Source: Eucommia ulmoides
Taxonomy: Eukaryota; Streptophyta; Magnoliopsida; Garryales; Eucommiaceae
Assembly (NCBI GenBank): GCA_016647705.1
Contig: CM028330.1
Coordinates: 35,911,534-35,975,533 of the forward strand
Direction of reading: 5' to 3'
DNA length: 64,000 nt
Position numbers and translations under genes: made by a program. Within the stretch, counting starts at the first letter, position 1; each line of letters starts with the position of its first letter. Of the stretch, positions 24,800 to 37,680 are shown piece after piece. The notes beneath the pieces were generated by a model. That model did no database searches. It was not told where the DNA came from and saw only the letters and a list, made by a program, of their open reading frames with translations.

Positions 24800-27353
24800 A
24801 ATACCCCCAAACTCGAAATTTTTCTAGTCCAAGAGCAAAACAACTACACAATAAAAGAAAATATAAAAACTAAGTACTAAAAATGAAAAACACGAAAAAC
24901 AAATATGTGCTAGTTTTGAGTATCATCTACCGGCCAAACGAATTATCCCTCATCGGCCCCCAATCCTATCGAGTTTAGGCATAAAAACACACCATGTAGT
25001 GTTCTAGAATTTCAACATTTATAACAGTAAGCGTCGTTATAGATCCTACTAAAGAGTGTGTGTGTGTGTGTGTGTTTAAAACTCAAATATATAACTATCT
25101 GTTAATCGGATTGGATTATCCACCATATAAGCACATGACATAAAAAACCTAAGGGTATAGGAAATCCATAGGCTTGACCCAGGATCTATTCTCCACTAAT
25201 GTAGGCTTGGAGGTTCAAAAAGATCAATACGTCGTTAACTTGACATTACCCAAGGCACATCGCTTGGCACACTCACACTCGAAACTCCACAGATAAATTG
25301 AAACAACCCTGAACATAAATTTAAGATCGACATACTCACTTGTCAAAAATAAATGGAAATTGTACTATATGTACATAGTTTTTTTTTAAAAAAAAAAAAC
25401 AAACAACACACCCCTAAACTTATTTGATTTGTACAATTTGAGGGGTATGTGAAAAACGAATGAAAAACGATAAGTGAGTACTTGAATACCGAACCAATTA
25501 ATAGCTCGCCCAAAACCCAACCACTCACATCAAGTAGCATTTACAACTGCTAGCTTGATTTACTCAAATCTGTGCCTTCGGTTAAGCGATAAAGGTTAGG
25601 AAAAAGTTCAATCGGCCACCTGGTATTGGTTAAGTGTTTAGAATTGAAATGGTTTAAAGGCTTCAACAAGGAAATGAAGGATAATGATATATCAGGGTAA
25701 GCTTAAAAGGCTCAAGTGAGAAAATGAATGCCTAAATCATGTCTTCTGAACTACCTCGCCTAGGATTCTGCCTCAAATTTCCCCCGAATCAAGTTCTAGC
25801 AACCGTAATGTCATGAAATTAGGTGACAGATAATCGTTTTAAAATCAAATAGATGGTTATATAATGAGTTTTCGTGCTCGTGCAAGTAGGATCTATAATA
25901 ACTATTACTAAAACATAACGTCGAGCACACAGAACATACATGCATGAGTTTTATGCTCGACCTCAATAAACAACCAGGGGACAGACTCATCATCGGGTAA
26001 TGGCCCAGATGACATCAAAACTCTGCACATTCACAACAACTAAACTAAACAAACTAATCCTAAACAAGCATGCATACATAGAAAACAATAAAACATAACT
26101 AATACATCACCACCAACTTAAAACTGTGATGTTCAAAACAACCCATCAGCGATCCCAATAGATAGAATATAGCATGAAAATGAAGACGGGGACACATACC
26201 TGGGAGGCGAGAGAATCTCGCCTTCGACTCAAATTGGCAGAGATGGATCTAACTTATTTTTCCTTGGGTTGTCTCCCAAGAAGCGTTTGGTTTAAGGTCG
26301 TCAGCTCGACACGCCGAAGTGCTCGTCAAATAGTGGCTTCTGCCCATAGTAAGTGTTGTACAATACCACATACGGGTCTTAGTTCAGTACGCCCTCAAGA
26401 CTGGCAAGATGTGGCAATGTATAAGTCAAGCTTTCAATGAACGACATGCCTCACCGGCTCATGTACTTGGTGGGCATGAAAGAGCATTCCTAATGGTGGC
26501 AAAAAATACATGTCAGTTACATCAGATCCTCATAAATGTGATCGTCTAGAATCGATGGTGGCATCACAATTTGGATCTCCAATGGTGACGAATCACAATC
26601 ATCGATCCATGCTTGGGTTCCTGTCTCATTCGGATAAACATAGGTGAACTCTCCCAAGATTCTTCCACTCATTTCCGGTTCCTCACGGTGGCCTTCACAA
26701 TAGGATTCGACTTGTTAGTTTCTCAGTGCCACCGTGGCTGACTCAGCCTCAATCAAGCAGACTAGCTAACTGATTTGTGTCTGCAAAGATGTTACAGTCA
26801 TATCAATGTCGATGCAGACCATCTCGATATGATTAAGACGATCCTCATGCTCGTTGATCCGGTCATGCATCTCCCTTAACAATCTCTGAGTCTCCCCCAT
26901 AACGATTGCGTGTGTTTCTTCCAGATTGGGGAAGGACTCCTCATCATGATCCAGAATGTCAATCCATGGCGTCATGGTGTTGGAAAATTCCCCAAGTTTT
27001 GGTGACTTGGTGAATAATTCCAACTCTGAAAATCAAAGGCCTCCATTTCCTCCAACGACCAAATGGCTTCGTCCACAATTAGGTCGTAGAGAGAGGGGGT
27101 ACCGTTTCCTCCTTCCACCCATATTTTGGTTACGACTTGTAACCCGTCAAGGAAATTGAGGAGTTAACTCTCCGTTGGGAAATGATGGTTCAGAAACCGG
27201 AGTAGCAAATCTTTGTATCAATCCTAAGCACAGTAAAATGGCTCAAAATCCCATTGAAAGAACTACAAGAGTACCTATTAATCTACCATCTTCAAGTACC
27301 CTGCGAAAAAAGAAAAACAAAAACTACAAAGAATAATAAATCTCAAACACAAT
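24800..27353 (-). other. A2 interior
   Basis: Read on the minus strand it runs from the primer site through a gag-like relic, the Athila-typical ttgggagacaaccca word (complement near 26265-26280) and the shared 3' non-coding part to the polypurine tract (agtttgggggtattt). A (TG)n run lies at 25052-25073 on the plus strand. No protease, RT or integrase remnant is seen. Confidence 0.7.
26766..27023 (-). pseudogene. A2 gag-like relic
   Basis: Encodes an acidic, helix-rich segment with M-H-D-R-I-N-E-H-E-D-R-L-N-H-I-E and a closing S-L-Q-T-Q-I, closely similar to the C-terminal gag segment of A1 (M-R-E-T-H-N-R-L-N-K-H-E-T-R-L...S-L-E-T-Q-I). It is the only recognisable coding piece in A2 and probably a leftover of the parent element. 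Confidence 0.6.
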
Positions 27354-27370
27354 CCCCAGCAACGGCGCCA
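27354..27370 (-). other. A2 primer binding site
   Basis: Minus strand tggcgccgttgctgggg, tRNA-Asp type, six bases inside the right LTR. Confidence 0.8.
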
Positions 27371-27376
27371 AAAACT

Positions 27377-28942
27377 TAATAGCGTGAAAATACGCCGCTA
27401 CTTTCACTCGCTAGTATACGAGGTCAAGTTTTAATATAGATCGGGAGAGTTAGGGTTATCGTGTCCACAGGAATTAGTTTTGACTATTATTGAGTACTGC
27501 GTTTGTCATGACCTAACTTTATCTAGGCAAAAATAAATGTGTTTAAAATTAATAATACTAATACTAAGTTAATTAATCTAATTAAATTAACTATACTAAT
27601 ACTATTATGAGATGTTTAGGGAAAGTATTACCTAGGGATTAACGTTTGTTTACAAAAACGTGTTTGGTCTCATTTTAGTTTACGTTAACGGTGTTCGACT
27701 TATCCGATAATTTCAATTTGTAAACTCTCCTTCCACCTCTCCCGAGTATAAGACGAAGGAATACGTGACTTCGTGTCAACAAAAAAGTCCTCCTCAATGT
27801 CTTAACGACCCTAGGCCATGTAAGTCTCGTCCCAATATCATTGATTGCACACAATCCAACTCCCAACCTGGTTATTGGATCATCGCGTTGTGTTTACCCT
27901 ATCGACAATCTCAGTTCGTAAACTCCCCCGCCACCACTTCCGAGTGTAAGACGAGGGAATACGTGACTTCATGTCAATGAAGAAGTCCCCTTTAACATCT
28001 TAACGACCCTAGGTTACGTGAGTCCTACCCCAACGTCATCGATTGCCCACAATCCAATTCCCTCCCGGGCTATTAGATCGTCGCATTGTTTACCCTAGTC
28101 CGAATCCGGGGTTACCTCTTCTGAGTATCAAACCCTGTATTCTCAAAATATCTATCTAAGAATGATAAACAAACAATACAGCAAACACAATCAAAATAAT
28201 GAAGAACAACTGCTAACCAAACACAAACTCAACAAAACAATATTTTCATAAATATATTAATCCCTAGACAAAAACCCCTTTAGCTCAAGGACATAGTCCG
28301 GTTATACAATGAAAACTAAGCTAACCATGCTCAAACAACAATCTTAAGTTAAGAAATAGAAAAAGGAACAAGAGAAACTTAGCCTAGTCCAAAGATTTAT
28401 TACTAAAAACATTTTGAGATCGCTTCCCCTTCTTGGTAACGTAATCTTCTCCTTAGGATTTGAATGAGCACTCCCAAAACCTCTCTCTGAAATATACTAA
28501 GTACTATGGAGCTCTAATGGCCGGAGAAGAAGAGAGAAGGGGGTATAAATAGGGAAAATATCTAAAATAAATATCTAAATTGTGCAGAGGGCCACGACAG
28601 TGGAAGGTCAGTTAGATTATCGCCGCGGCTATCGTTTGATCGTCACGGCAGTGGAACAGTGGCCTTACTTTCTGTATTTTGTATGCTACGGTGGTGGTTT
28701 CTGTGCCATAGCGGTTGCTGTAGGTTCTGAATTTCATTTTCTTTACCCTTTTTTTCTACCGTTCTTCCACCGTCTTTGACCCGATGTGATCGTTTTTTAT
28801 CCGTTTTCATACCTTTTCACCTCAAACACCTGATTTAGTACAAAAAGAATAAAAATACATCAAAATATATTAAAACATACCAAACATATTCAAAAACTAA
28901 CAACGTTCGGATTGGAAATAGATAGGTAATTTACACCTATCA
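27377..28942 (-). repeat. A2 right (5') LTR
   Basis: Aligns with the left LTR throughout, including two subrepeats (27720-28070). It ends acacctatca on the plus strand, followed by the target duplication. Confidence 0.85.
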
Positions 28943-28947
28943 GGTTG

Positions 28948-30060
28948 TTTCCATTTTCCCTTCGAGATAGAGCACCTGTTTGGTTTCAGTCAATCCAACC
29001 GGGGAGTATCATTACTTGGGAGGACCTAGATCAAAGATTCCTCACCAAGTTCTTTCCACCTTTCAAGACATCACAATCGAGAGGTGAGATTACACAATTT
29101 CACCAATGGGATTTCGAGCCACTCTTCGAAGTTTGGGAAAAGTTCAAGGACTTACTGAGAAAATAACCCCAACACAAGTACCATGATTGGTTTCAAACCC
29201 CACTCTTTACAACGGGTTGGATGGCCAGACTAGAACAATTGTGGATGCTGCCTCGGGAGGAGCTTTGTTATCAAAAACTTCGAATGAATCTAATGCACTT
29301 TTAGAAGAAATTGTGGCCAACAACTACCAGTGGCCAAATGAGAGAAATACGGGATGAAAGGTAGTTGCAATTTAGGAGACCAATCCTCTTTCTACCTTAT
29401 CGGCCCAGATGTCAAAGCTCACGGAACAGTTAGTTGCCTTTTCTACCAGAGATGTTTCGTCGAGTCGAGAAGTGAAAAATATGGCAAGTACATCGTAACC
29501 GGGAGGGGATAGCGAGTTTGAAGAGTACCATTTTGTCAATAATTGGGCCTACACATTTAGGACCACCAATAATATTCCAACTCATTATCACCCCAAAATT
29601 TGCAATCATGAGAATTTTTCTTATGCAAATAATCAGAACACATTGCAACCTCCTCCCGGATACTCGTCACAATCTCAAGGTTATCAACTGATGCAACAAA
29701 ACCATCCTATGCAACAAACTCTGGTGCAAATCCATAAGCCGCAGTTAGAAGACATGCTTGGCTCGTTTATGAAGGAATCATAAAGCAGTATGCGAGAAAC
29801 GCATAATCGGCTCAACAAGCATGAAACAAGGCTTGACAATATTGAGATAACGTACACCAATACTAATTCAAAGTCATTAGAGACTCAAATTGGTCAACTT
29901 TGTAGTGCCATCAAAGGGCAAACCTCGAGAAAGTTTCCAAGTGATACGAAAACTAACCTGAGTGAGTGTAAAGTTATTACCTTGAGGAGCATAAAAGAAT
30001 TCGAAGCAAATAAGCCAATGGAGAAAAAGCCAAGATAGAAAATTGATGTTGAAAAATATG
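28948..30060 (+). pseudogene. A1 gag remnant, part after A2
   Basis: Starts with L-F-P-F-S-L-R-D-R-A and W-F-Q-S-I-Q-P-G-S-I-I-T-W-E-D-L, the hallmark core of Ty3/gypsy gag (Retrotrans_gag). F-L-T-K-F-F-P-P and a W-E-K-F-K-D-L-L-R motif follow. Around 29780-29900 a coiled-coil-like stretch (M-R-E-T-H-N-R-L-N-K-H-E-T-R-L) precedes S-L-E-T-Q-I-G-Q-L, typical of the Athila gag C-terminal half. A related stretch is the only coding relic in A2. Broken in several places. Confidence 0.8.
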
Positions 30061-30121
30061 TGCCAAGGGAGAAATTTGAAGAGAAAGTTAAGGAGAAAGT
30101 TGAGAAGAAAAGGAATTCATT

Positions 30122-30868
30122 TTGGTTGAGGAGAAAAAAGAAGCACCAAGGGTGATTCCGGGAAGAATCTCATTTTCGAACAATCCACTGATACTTACTA
30201 CGCCTTTACCATATCCACAACGGTTCCAGAAGAATAAATTGGATTGTCAATTTGCTAAATTTCTTGACATGTTCAAGAAAATTCATATCAACATACCGTC
30301 TGCGGATGCCTTGGAACAAATGCCCAATTACGGGAAGTTCTTGAAAGATATCATGACGAAGAAGAAGAAACTTGAGGAATATGAGACGCTCAAGATGACA
30401 AAGGAATGTAGTGAGATACTTCAAAGAAAGTTACCTCAAAAGTTGAAAGATCCCAGGAGTTTCACAATTTCATGCACTATTGGAAAATCTCACTTTGACA
30501 AGGCACTTTGTGATCTAGGAGAGAGCATCAATCTAATGCCATCATCCATTTACCGGAAGTTGGGGCCTGGAAATGCAAAGCCGACTACATTTTCTCTCCA
30601 AATGGCGGATCGCTCATTGACCTATCTAAAGGGCATAATTGAAGATGTGATGGTAAAGTTGGACAAGTTCATATTTTCGGTGGACTTTGTTGTTTTGGAA
30701 ATGGAGGAAGACCAGGAGATTCCAATAATACTTGGGAAGCCTTTTCTTTTCATGGGAAAGGCATTAATTGACGTTCATAATGGGAACTTGACATTGAGGG
30801 TGAATGAAGATGAAGTGAAATTCAATATTTTCAGCACAATGAAATTTCCAGATGTTTGCCCAACATGA
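30122..30868 (+). pseudogene. A1 protease (retropepsin) remnant
   Basis: A 248-residue open stretch. Residues ~110-240 match the Athila aspartic protease: F-T-I-S-C-T-I-G, then D-L-G-E-S-I-N-L-M-P at the catalytic position, A-D-R-S with a downstream G-I-I-E-D-V, F-V-V-L-E-M-E-E-D, and I-P-I-I-L-G-K-P-F-L. The preceding ~100 residues are the charged linker after gag. In an active element it would cut the gag-pol polyprotein. Part of a broken element. Confidence 0.85.
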
Positions 30869-31066
30869 AATCAAGTTGAAGTGGTTGACTCATGCGTTAG
30901 GGAATTCTTTCATGAAAATTTAAATCGGGATCCATTAGAGCATACTATCACAAACTCCCTATCTATGGGGGATTTTGGTGAAAACGGCTCAACCATGAAA
31001 GAAGGAGTTGTTGACTATGTCCTATCTATGGAAGCCGTACCTAAAGAGGTAGTGGATTCGGTTTGA

Positions 31067-32280
31067 GTGGAGGCCCTTGACAATGAAGTTAGTTCACCAG
31101 AACCCTCAAATCCACCTCACAGTAGGTTGATTCTAAAGCAATTACCGGATTACCTTCGGTATACTTTCTTGGGAGAGAACTCAACCGATCCGATTATCAT
31201 CTCATCATCCTTGACTCAAGAAAAAGAGAACAAGCTGCTAACTATCTTGAAACGATATAAATCCACTTTTGCGTGGTCTATTTCCGACATCAAGGGAATT
31301 AGCCCAACAATTTGCATGCATAAAATCTTGATGGATGACTCATTTAAGCCTTCCATTGAGCATAAAAGAAGGCTAAATCTAGGGATGAAGGAAGTGGTCC
31401 GAGCCAAGGTATTGATGTTGTTGAATGCCAAAATTATATATAATATATTGGACAGTGAATGGGTGAGTTAAATGCAAATGGTTCCTAAGAAAGGAGGCAT
31501 GACGGTGGTCAAGAATAAGATGAATGATCTAATTCCTACACGAACCATCACTGGATGGAGAGTGTGTATCGATTATAGAAAGTTGAACAAAGCCACACGG
31601 AAGATTCATTTCCCTCTGTCGTTCATTGATCAAATGCTTTATCGTCTTTTCAGTTATAACCATTATGGCTATTCAGGATACAATCAAATATCCATTGCAC
31701 CGGAAGACCAAGAGAAGACAACTTTCACATGCCTGTACGGTACCTTTGCTTACCGTTGTATGTCGTTTGGTATTTGCAATGCTCTGGCAACGTTCTAATG
31801 GTGTATGATTGCTATCTTTTTTAATATGGTAAAGGACATAATGGAAGTATTCATAGATCACTTCTCGGTCTTTGGTTCATCCTTCGACCATTACCTCTAC
31901 AACTTCTCACTTGTTCTCAACTGATGTGAAGAGAAACATCTAGTTCTTAGTTGGGAAAAGTTTCATTTCATGGTCAATGAGGGAATTGTCTTAGGCCATC
32001 GAGTCTCTTCCAAGAGGCTTGAGGTGGACCGAGCAAAGATTGAGACGATCGAGAAACTTCCACCGCCAATCAATGTGAAATGAGTCCGAAGTTTCTTAGG
32101 CTATGCTGGCTTCTACCGACATTTCATAAAAGATTTTTCTAAAACAGTGAACCCGTTATGTCATTTGATTGAAAAAGAAGCCTCGTTTATTTTTTATGAA
32201 GCTTGTATGGAAGCATTCAATGCTATGAAGGAGAAGTTGATCTCGGCTCCAATTATAGTCGTTCCAGATTTGAATGAGCC
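31067..32280 (+). pseudogene. A1 reverse transcriptase remnant
   Basis: Recognisable Athila RT blocks in order: L-P-D-Y-L-R-Y...I-I-S-S-S-L-T (31130-31215), F-A-W-S-I-S-D-I-K-G-I-S-P (31265), E-W-V-S (31460), V-P-K-K-G-G-M-T-V-V-K (31480), G-W-R-V-C-I-D-Y-R-K-L-N (31555), G-Y-N-Q-I...E-D-Q-E-K-T-T-F-T-C (31675-31730). The region with the active-site loop and V-F-G-S-S-F-D follows near 31850. In a live copy this enzyme copies the RNA genome. Broken in several places. Confidence 0.85.
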
Positions 32281-32760
32281 TTTTGAAATTATGTGTGATG
32301 CGAGCGATTATGTGGTTGGAGTTGTTTTAGGCCAACGCAATGAGAAGATCTTTTGATTCATATACTATGTAAGTAAAAAATTAAATGACACTCAAGAGAA
32401 CTACACCACCACTGAGAATGAGATGCTGTCGGTGGTCTTTGCGTGAGATAAGTTTCGATCTTACATTATAGGATCCAAAGTCATCATCTATACAGACCAT
32501 GCTGCCATCCAGTACTTATTTGAGAAGAAAGATGAAGAAAGATGCCAAGCCATGTCTAATCCAATGGATTCTCTTGCTCCAAGAATTTGATGCTAAGATT
32601 AGAGATAAATAGGGGAGTAAAAATATGGTTGCTGATAATCTATCCTGGCTTGTGCAAGAAGATGTTGGTGAGGAGTCTTGTATCATGGATGTTTTTCCAA
32701 ATGAGTAATTGTTCAATGTTGAAACTAAACTTCCGTGGTTCGCGAATATCATCAATTATC
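32281..32760 (+). pseudogene. A1 RNase H remnant
   Basis: F-E-I-M-C-D-A-S-D-Y-V-V-G-V-V-L-G-Q (32281-32345) is the RNase H entry motif of Ty3/gypsy pol. E-N-Y-T-T-T-E-N-E-M-L-S-V-V-F follows around 32400-32440, and the stretch ending in the linker to integrase comes next. Broken. Confidence 0.75.
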
Positions 32761-32899
32761 GTGAGTGCAAGGTGTTGCCGCCAGACTTATCAAGTGCTCA
32801 ATGGAAGAAATTCTTATTCAATGCGAAGCATTACATGTCAGGTTAATCCGATGTTGTTCAAAAAATATGCTGACCAAGTCATTCGGAGATGTGTTCCAG

Positions 32900-34015
32900 A
32901 ATAGGAAATGGCAAACGTTCTATATCATTGCCATTCATCACCGTGTGGGGGGCATTTTGGAGCGACACGGACAGCCGCTAAGGTGCTTCAGTCAGGTTTT
33001 TATTGGCCAATGCTCTTTCGTGATTCATATACATTTGTAAAAACTTGTGATCGATGCCAGAGGGTTGGAAACATCTCAAGACGGAATAAGTTTCCATTAA
33101 CATCCATTCTCGAGTTGGAGCTTTTTGATGTGTGGGGGATTGATTTCACAGGGCTGTTTTCTCCATCCTTTAGTCAGAAGTATATCTTACTGGAAGTAGA
33201 TTATGTGTCCAAATGGGTTGATGTTGTGGCCACGCCAACCAACAATGCCAAGGTGGTTCTGAAATTCCTTCAAAAGAACATAATGACAAGGTTCGGAACT
33301 CCTCGAGCCATTATCAATGATGAAGGAACCCACTTTTGCAATAAAATGTTCAAAACTTTACTAACAAAGTATGGAGTCCGACATAAGGTGGCTCTTCTAT
33401 ACCATCCCCAAACAAACAGCCAAGCCGAAGTATCCAATTGAGAGATAAAGCAGATCTTGGAGAAGACGGTTTACACCAACCGTAAGGACTAGGCGTTGAA
33501 ATTAGATTATGCATTATGGGCATACCACATGGATTTTAAAACACCGATTAGAATGTCACCGTATTAGTTGGTGTTTGGAAAAGCGTTCCATTTGTCGGTT
33601 AAATTAGAGCACCGTGCCTATTGGGCGATAAAAAAGTTGAATTTTGATCTCAATGCTTCGGGGCAAAAACATCTCCTCCAACTCAATGAGATGGAGGAAT
33701 TCTGGAATGAAGCATATGAGAACACCAAGTTGTACAAAGACAAAATAAAGAAATGGTATGATAAGAACATAGTCAAGAGGGAGTTCAGCCCAGGACAACA
33801 GGTTCTACTTTTCAATTCTCAGTTAAGACTCTTTCTCGAAAAATTGAATTCCAGATAGTTTGGACTGTTCTAGATCAAGCATGTATTTCCATTCGGCTCA
33901 GTTGAATTGGAAGGTGATGACTGACGGATTTTCCGAGTCAATGGGGAGAGAATCAAGAACTATTTTGGGAATGAAGAACGAGTTGTAGAGAGTATCTCCC
34001 TCGTTGACGGCTGAT
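32900..34015 (+). pseudogene. A1 integrase remnant
   Basis: The H2C2 zinc-binding head is visible as C-H-S-S-P-C-G-G-H-F and C-D-R-C-Q-R (32925-33060). The core follows: F-D-V-W-G-I-D-F-T-G and V-D-Y-V-S-K-W-V-D (33120-33220), then I-N-D-E-G-T-H-F-C-N and Y-H-P-Q-T-N-S-Q-A-E (33310-33430). The C-terminal part with W-A-I-K-K-L-N-F-D-L and F-S-P-G-Q-Q-V-L-L-F-N-S lies at 33620-33820. In a live element this joins the DNA copy to the host chromosome. Broken. Confidence 0.85.
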
Positions 34016-35537
34016 GTGGAAGTTTGCTAACTCTAGCTAGGGACGGTAAAACAAGCGCTCTTTTTTATATACAATGGATATGTAGTTAACTTTAATAGTT
34101 GTTAAATGTTTTGAAGTTTAAGTTAATTTGTAGTTTGTTTATGCATGTTTAGAAGTTTATTGTTGTGTTGTGAATACTTAGTGCAATGTATGCATGTTTG
34201 TGTTTAGTTTTAGTATTAATGTGTTTATGTATGAAGTAGTAACTGTGTGTTGAGTTTTTGAGTTCTTCTAGGCCATTACCCGATGATGAAACTTACTCCC
34301 AAATTGTTTATCGAGGTCAGCGGTAATGCCCATTCATGTGTGTTCTGTGTGTTTGACATTTCGATTAGGTAAAAGTCGTTTTGGATCCTAAATTGCACGA
34401 TCACATAGACTCAATGTATGGTTATTCAATCAATTTGACGCCGATTATTCAGTAGCACGTTCATGATAATTTTAGGGATTCTAGAACTGGATTTGGGGAA
34501 ACTTGAGACAAAATTCTAGGCGAGGTAGTTCAGGAGACATGATTTAGGCATTCATTTTGATCACTTGAGTCGTTGAAGCCTACATTGTTATATGTTTTAT
34601 CCCTCGTCACCATGTCGAAGCCTGTACGCCGTTTCAATTCTAAACACGTAACAAATGCCCCGGCCAATAAAACATTTTCCAGACCTATGTCGCTAAACTT
34701 AGGGCACAATTTGAGTCAAAATCAAGTGAGCATTTGTAAATGCAACTTGAAGTGAGCTGTTGGGTTTTGGGTGAACTTTTGAATAGTTCAGTATTCGAGT
34801 ACTCACTTGTCATTTTTTCTATCATATTCCCACACCCGTGAAATTTTACAAATCAAATAAGTTTGGGGGTGTGGTTTTGATTAAAAAAAATATGTAAATA
34901 TAGTTCTATTTTTATTTCTTTTGACTAGTGAGTACAATGTTTTTAAAATATGTTCAAGGTTGTTTTGAATTTATCTTTGGGGTTACGAGTGTGATTGAGC
35001 GTCAAGCGTTGTGCCTCAGGTATCGTTGAGTTATAACGTTTACCTGTTTTCTATACATGATATACCCTTGGCCGTTTACCAAAAAACGGACCAAGTCCTT
35101 TTGATCTTTTTGAATTTCCAATCCTACATTAGTGGAGAATGAAACCCAGTCTGGCATATAGATATCCTAATACTTTATGGTTTAAGTCATGATCTTTGTT
35201 GGTAAATAATCAAATTCGGTGTTTTAATAGTTGTATAATTGAGTTTTCACACACACACTTTGAATGGATCTAGAATGGCGTTTACTGATATTGAATGTTG
35301 AAATTCTAGAACACCACATGGTGTGTTTTATTCTTGAACTTGATTTGATTCCGGGCCGTTGAGAAAAAAATATTTTGGTTTATTAGTTGAATTCAGAACT
35401 CGCATGTCATTACTGCTAGTTCGTTTATGTTTTTTTTTCATTTTTAGTATTAAAGTTAGTTAATTAGACAGATAGTTTATTTTAGTGTTAGGGTGTTTTG
35501 CTCGAGAACTAGCAAAATTCCAAGTTTGGGGATATTT
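34016..35537 (+). other. A1 3' non-coding part and polypurine tract
   Basis: No env-like or other coding sequence can be supported. The stretch is shared, in reverse complement, with the interiors of A2 (24800-26000) and A4 (42383-43640), including cattacccgatgatga, accacatggtgtg, ttgggttttgggtgaac and the run before the LTR. It ends with aagtttggggatatt, the polypurine tract, directly before TGATAG. Confidence 0.75.
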
Positions 35538-36521
35538 GATAGATTGAAAAACAAAAACTTATCTATTTCCAAGCCGAATTTGGTAGTTTTTTAGTGTTTT
35601 TGTAATATTTTAAAGTGTTTATATTCGTTTTTATGTAAATCGGGTGTAGGGAGGTAAATGGTTGAAAATCGAGCAAATCAGTAGTAAAACAGTGGAGAAA
35701 CATTGAAAAATATCAAAGAAAAAAAACTGCAGCCTCACCGTTGTAGCGGTGAGCCCCATTGCTGCAGCACGGCGTGCCCCATCGCTGTAGCGCCGGCGTC
35801 AAGGGCTACTGACCCATGACCACTGCAGCGATAAAAGGTCGGTAGACCTTCTACCCAACCACCGTTGTAGCGATGGCCCTCATCACTGCAGCGATGGAAG
35901 GGCAGAAGGCCCATTGCATTACCATCGCTGTAAAGATCAATCAACCAGTTGGATTAAATCTTTTGGGATATTTTTAGGATATTTTTGGCCAAGTTGATGT
36001 ACACCCCTTCTTACCTTATATCAAAGACATTTTACACTTGTGAGAATCCATAGTCCAGACTAAGAAAAATGAGAACTCATTTGAGGAAGAGAAAATTTCG
36101 GAGCGGTTTTTGCGAAAGTAGAACAATCCACTCTTCAGATTTGTCATTCTCTCTTTGTTTCCATATTCATTTCTAAACTTTGTATCTTGAATGATGAAGT
36201 TATTCTCATATTTTAATGTATATTTGGTTGTGATCATGGTCGGGTAAATAAATATTATCTAGGGATTAATTAGTTCATGTATATACATGTTTGAGTGAAT
36301 ATAGGTTTCGTTAACGATTGTTTATCTTGATCCGATTGTGTTTACCATTTTATTACATCTTTGATATTCTTTTATGGTATTAGGGTTGGTGTGAGAATAC
36401 GGGGTTTGACACTCAGGAGAGGTGACCCCAGATTCGAACAAGGGTTAAACACAACGCGACGGTCTAAAGTTTCGAAAGATTATTAGAACGTGTGTAATCC
36501 GTGAGATTGGGTCAAGACTCA
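35538..36521 (+). repeat. A1 3' LTR, first part
   Basis: Starts TGATAGATTG. It includes GC-rich words (tgcagcgatgg-like, 35730-35900). It is interrupted after gtcaagactca by T1, with the target duplication actca at 36517-36521. Confidence 0.85.
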
Positions 36522-37269
36522 TGTCACAACCCACCCCCGGGGACCCGTCACCCGAGGCCGGGCGTGACATCGACATGGTGTTACCTGCCCAAATCAACTA
36601 AATACATACAGATATACACATATACATGTACTACTGTAGATGTATTTTTTTCCAAAAATACCTGAACCTTCTACGTACGGTTCACCTCCGACCGGCTCAC
36701 CTCTAAAATGACACTACCTTCCGACTCTACCTAGTACCAGTAGTAGACCAACTCCTAGCCACGGTACCTGAAACCCAAATATTTTTATCAGTGTATTGTC
36801 TTCGTAATAAAAAAATATTTAATGGATCAAGCACAAACAATAAATACAACCTTTCAAAATATAATATTTTATAGTTACATACCCGGTAGAAAATCCAGTT
36901 CCACTGCCACCAATGAAATGAAATACGATAAAGATAATACCATACATCGCATACCATATTTGAAACCAATTTTCAACTGCCACCAATGTAAAGAAATAAT
37001 TCATTTAAAATACCAAATACAAATATTTTAAGATAGCCAATCCAAATATTTTGAAACAGCCAGTCCAAATATTTTATATCAACCCGTCAAAGCATTTTAA
37101 CCAAACCAGTCCAAACTTTTCAACATAATATAAAATACTTCTCACATCTTCTCCTACTAGCTATAGGATCGTTTTTACCTCATGATCGGGAGTTGCAACG
37201 GTACCGTACCACCCGCAGGTTTTACACTCCTGACGGGTCAAACCACCCTGCAGGACTTTGCCTAGCAGG

Positions 37270-37520
37270 TAATCCACATCTCGCAGGACATATCCTCCTG
37301 ATGAGAACAAAATCTACATCCCGTAGGTCACACCCACCTAACGAGAAGAAAATCCACATCTCGTAGGTCATATATGCTTAACGAGAAGAAAATTCACATC
37401 TCGTAGGTCATATCCGCCTAACGAGAAAAAAATCCACATCTCGTAGGTCATATCCGCCAAACGAGAAGAAAATCCACATCTCATAGGTCATATCTGCCTA
37501 ACGAGAAGAAACTATGGCAT
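37270..37520. repeat. 40-bp tandem array in T1 left LTR
   Basis: About six units of aacgagaagaaaatccacat ctcgtaggtcatatccgcct. The right LTR has about seven such units (49060-49325). Confidence 0.85.
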
Positions 37521-37534
37521 AGTCGGACTAAACA

Positions 37535-37680
37535 TCACTTTCCACCTTAAAAATCGACTTCATCCAAAAATCATTTTTCCACCTTTAAAACCAACTTGAT
37601 CCAAAAATCATTTTTCCACCTTTAAAACCAACGTGATCCAAAAATCATTTTCTACCTTTAAAATCGACTTGATCTATATA
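37535..37680. repeat. 36-bp tandem array in T1 left LTR
   Basis: Four units with tttccacctttaaaacc and aacttgatccaaaaatca. The matching array in the right LTR lies at 49345-49495. Confidence 0.8.

Larger units (their letters stand above)
23160..28942 (-). mobile_element. A2: non-autonomous A-family element inside A1 gag
   Basis: LTRs 23160-24799 and 27377-28942 enclose 2.58 kb. The primer site beside the right LTR (27354-27370) and the polypurine tract beside the left LTR (24800-24814) show the minus orientation. The flanks agttg (23155-23159) and ggttg (28943-28947) form a target duplication with one difference, placed exactly where the A1 gag core resumes. The interior shares its 3' part with A1 and A4 and has only a short gag-like relic. 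LTRs differ at about 16 of the first 205 bases (8%). Broken as a coding unit. Confidence 0.85.

Noticed and set aside
26174-26440. 88-codon plus-strand frame in A2
   Set aside because: Antisense to the element; it covers the conserved post-integrase word and non-coding DNA and resembles no protein.
34016-35537. Possible env-like gene of Athila between integrase and 3' LTR
   Set aside because: No frame of adequate length, no signal or membrane segment, and the stretch is shared with non-coding interiors of A2 and A4.
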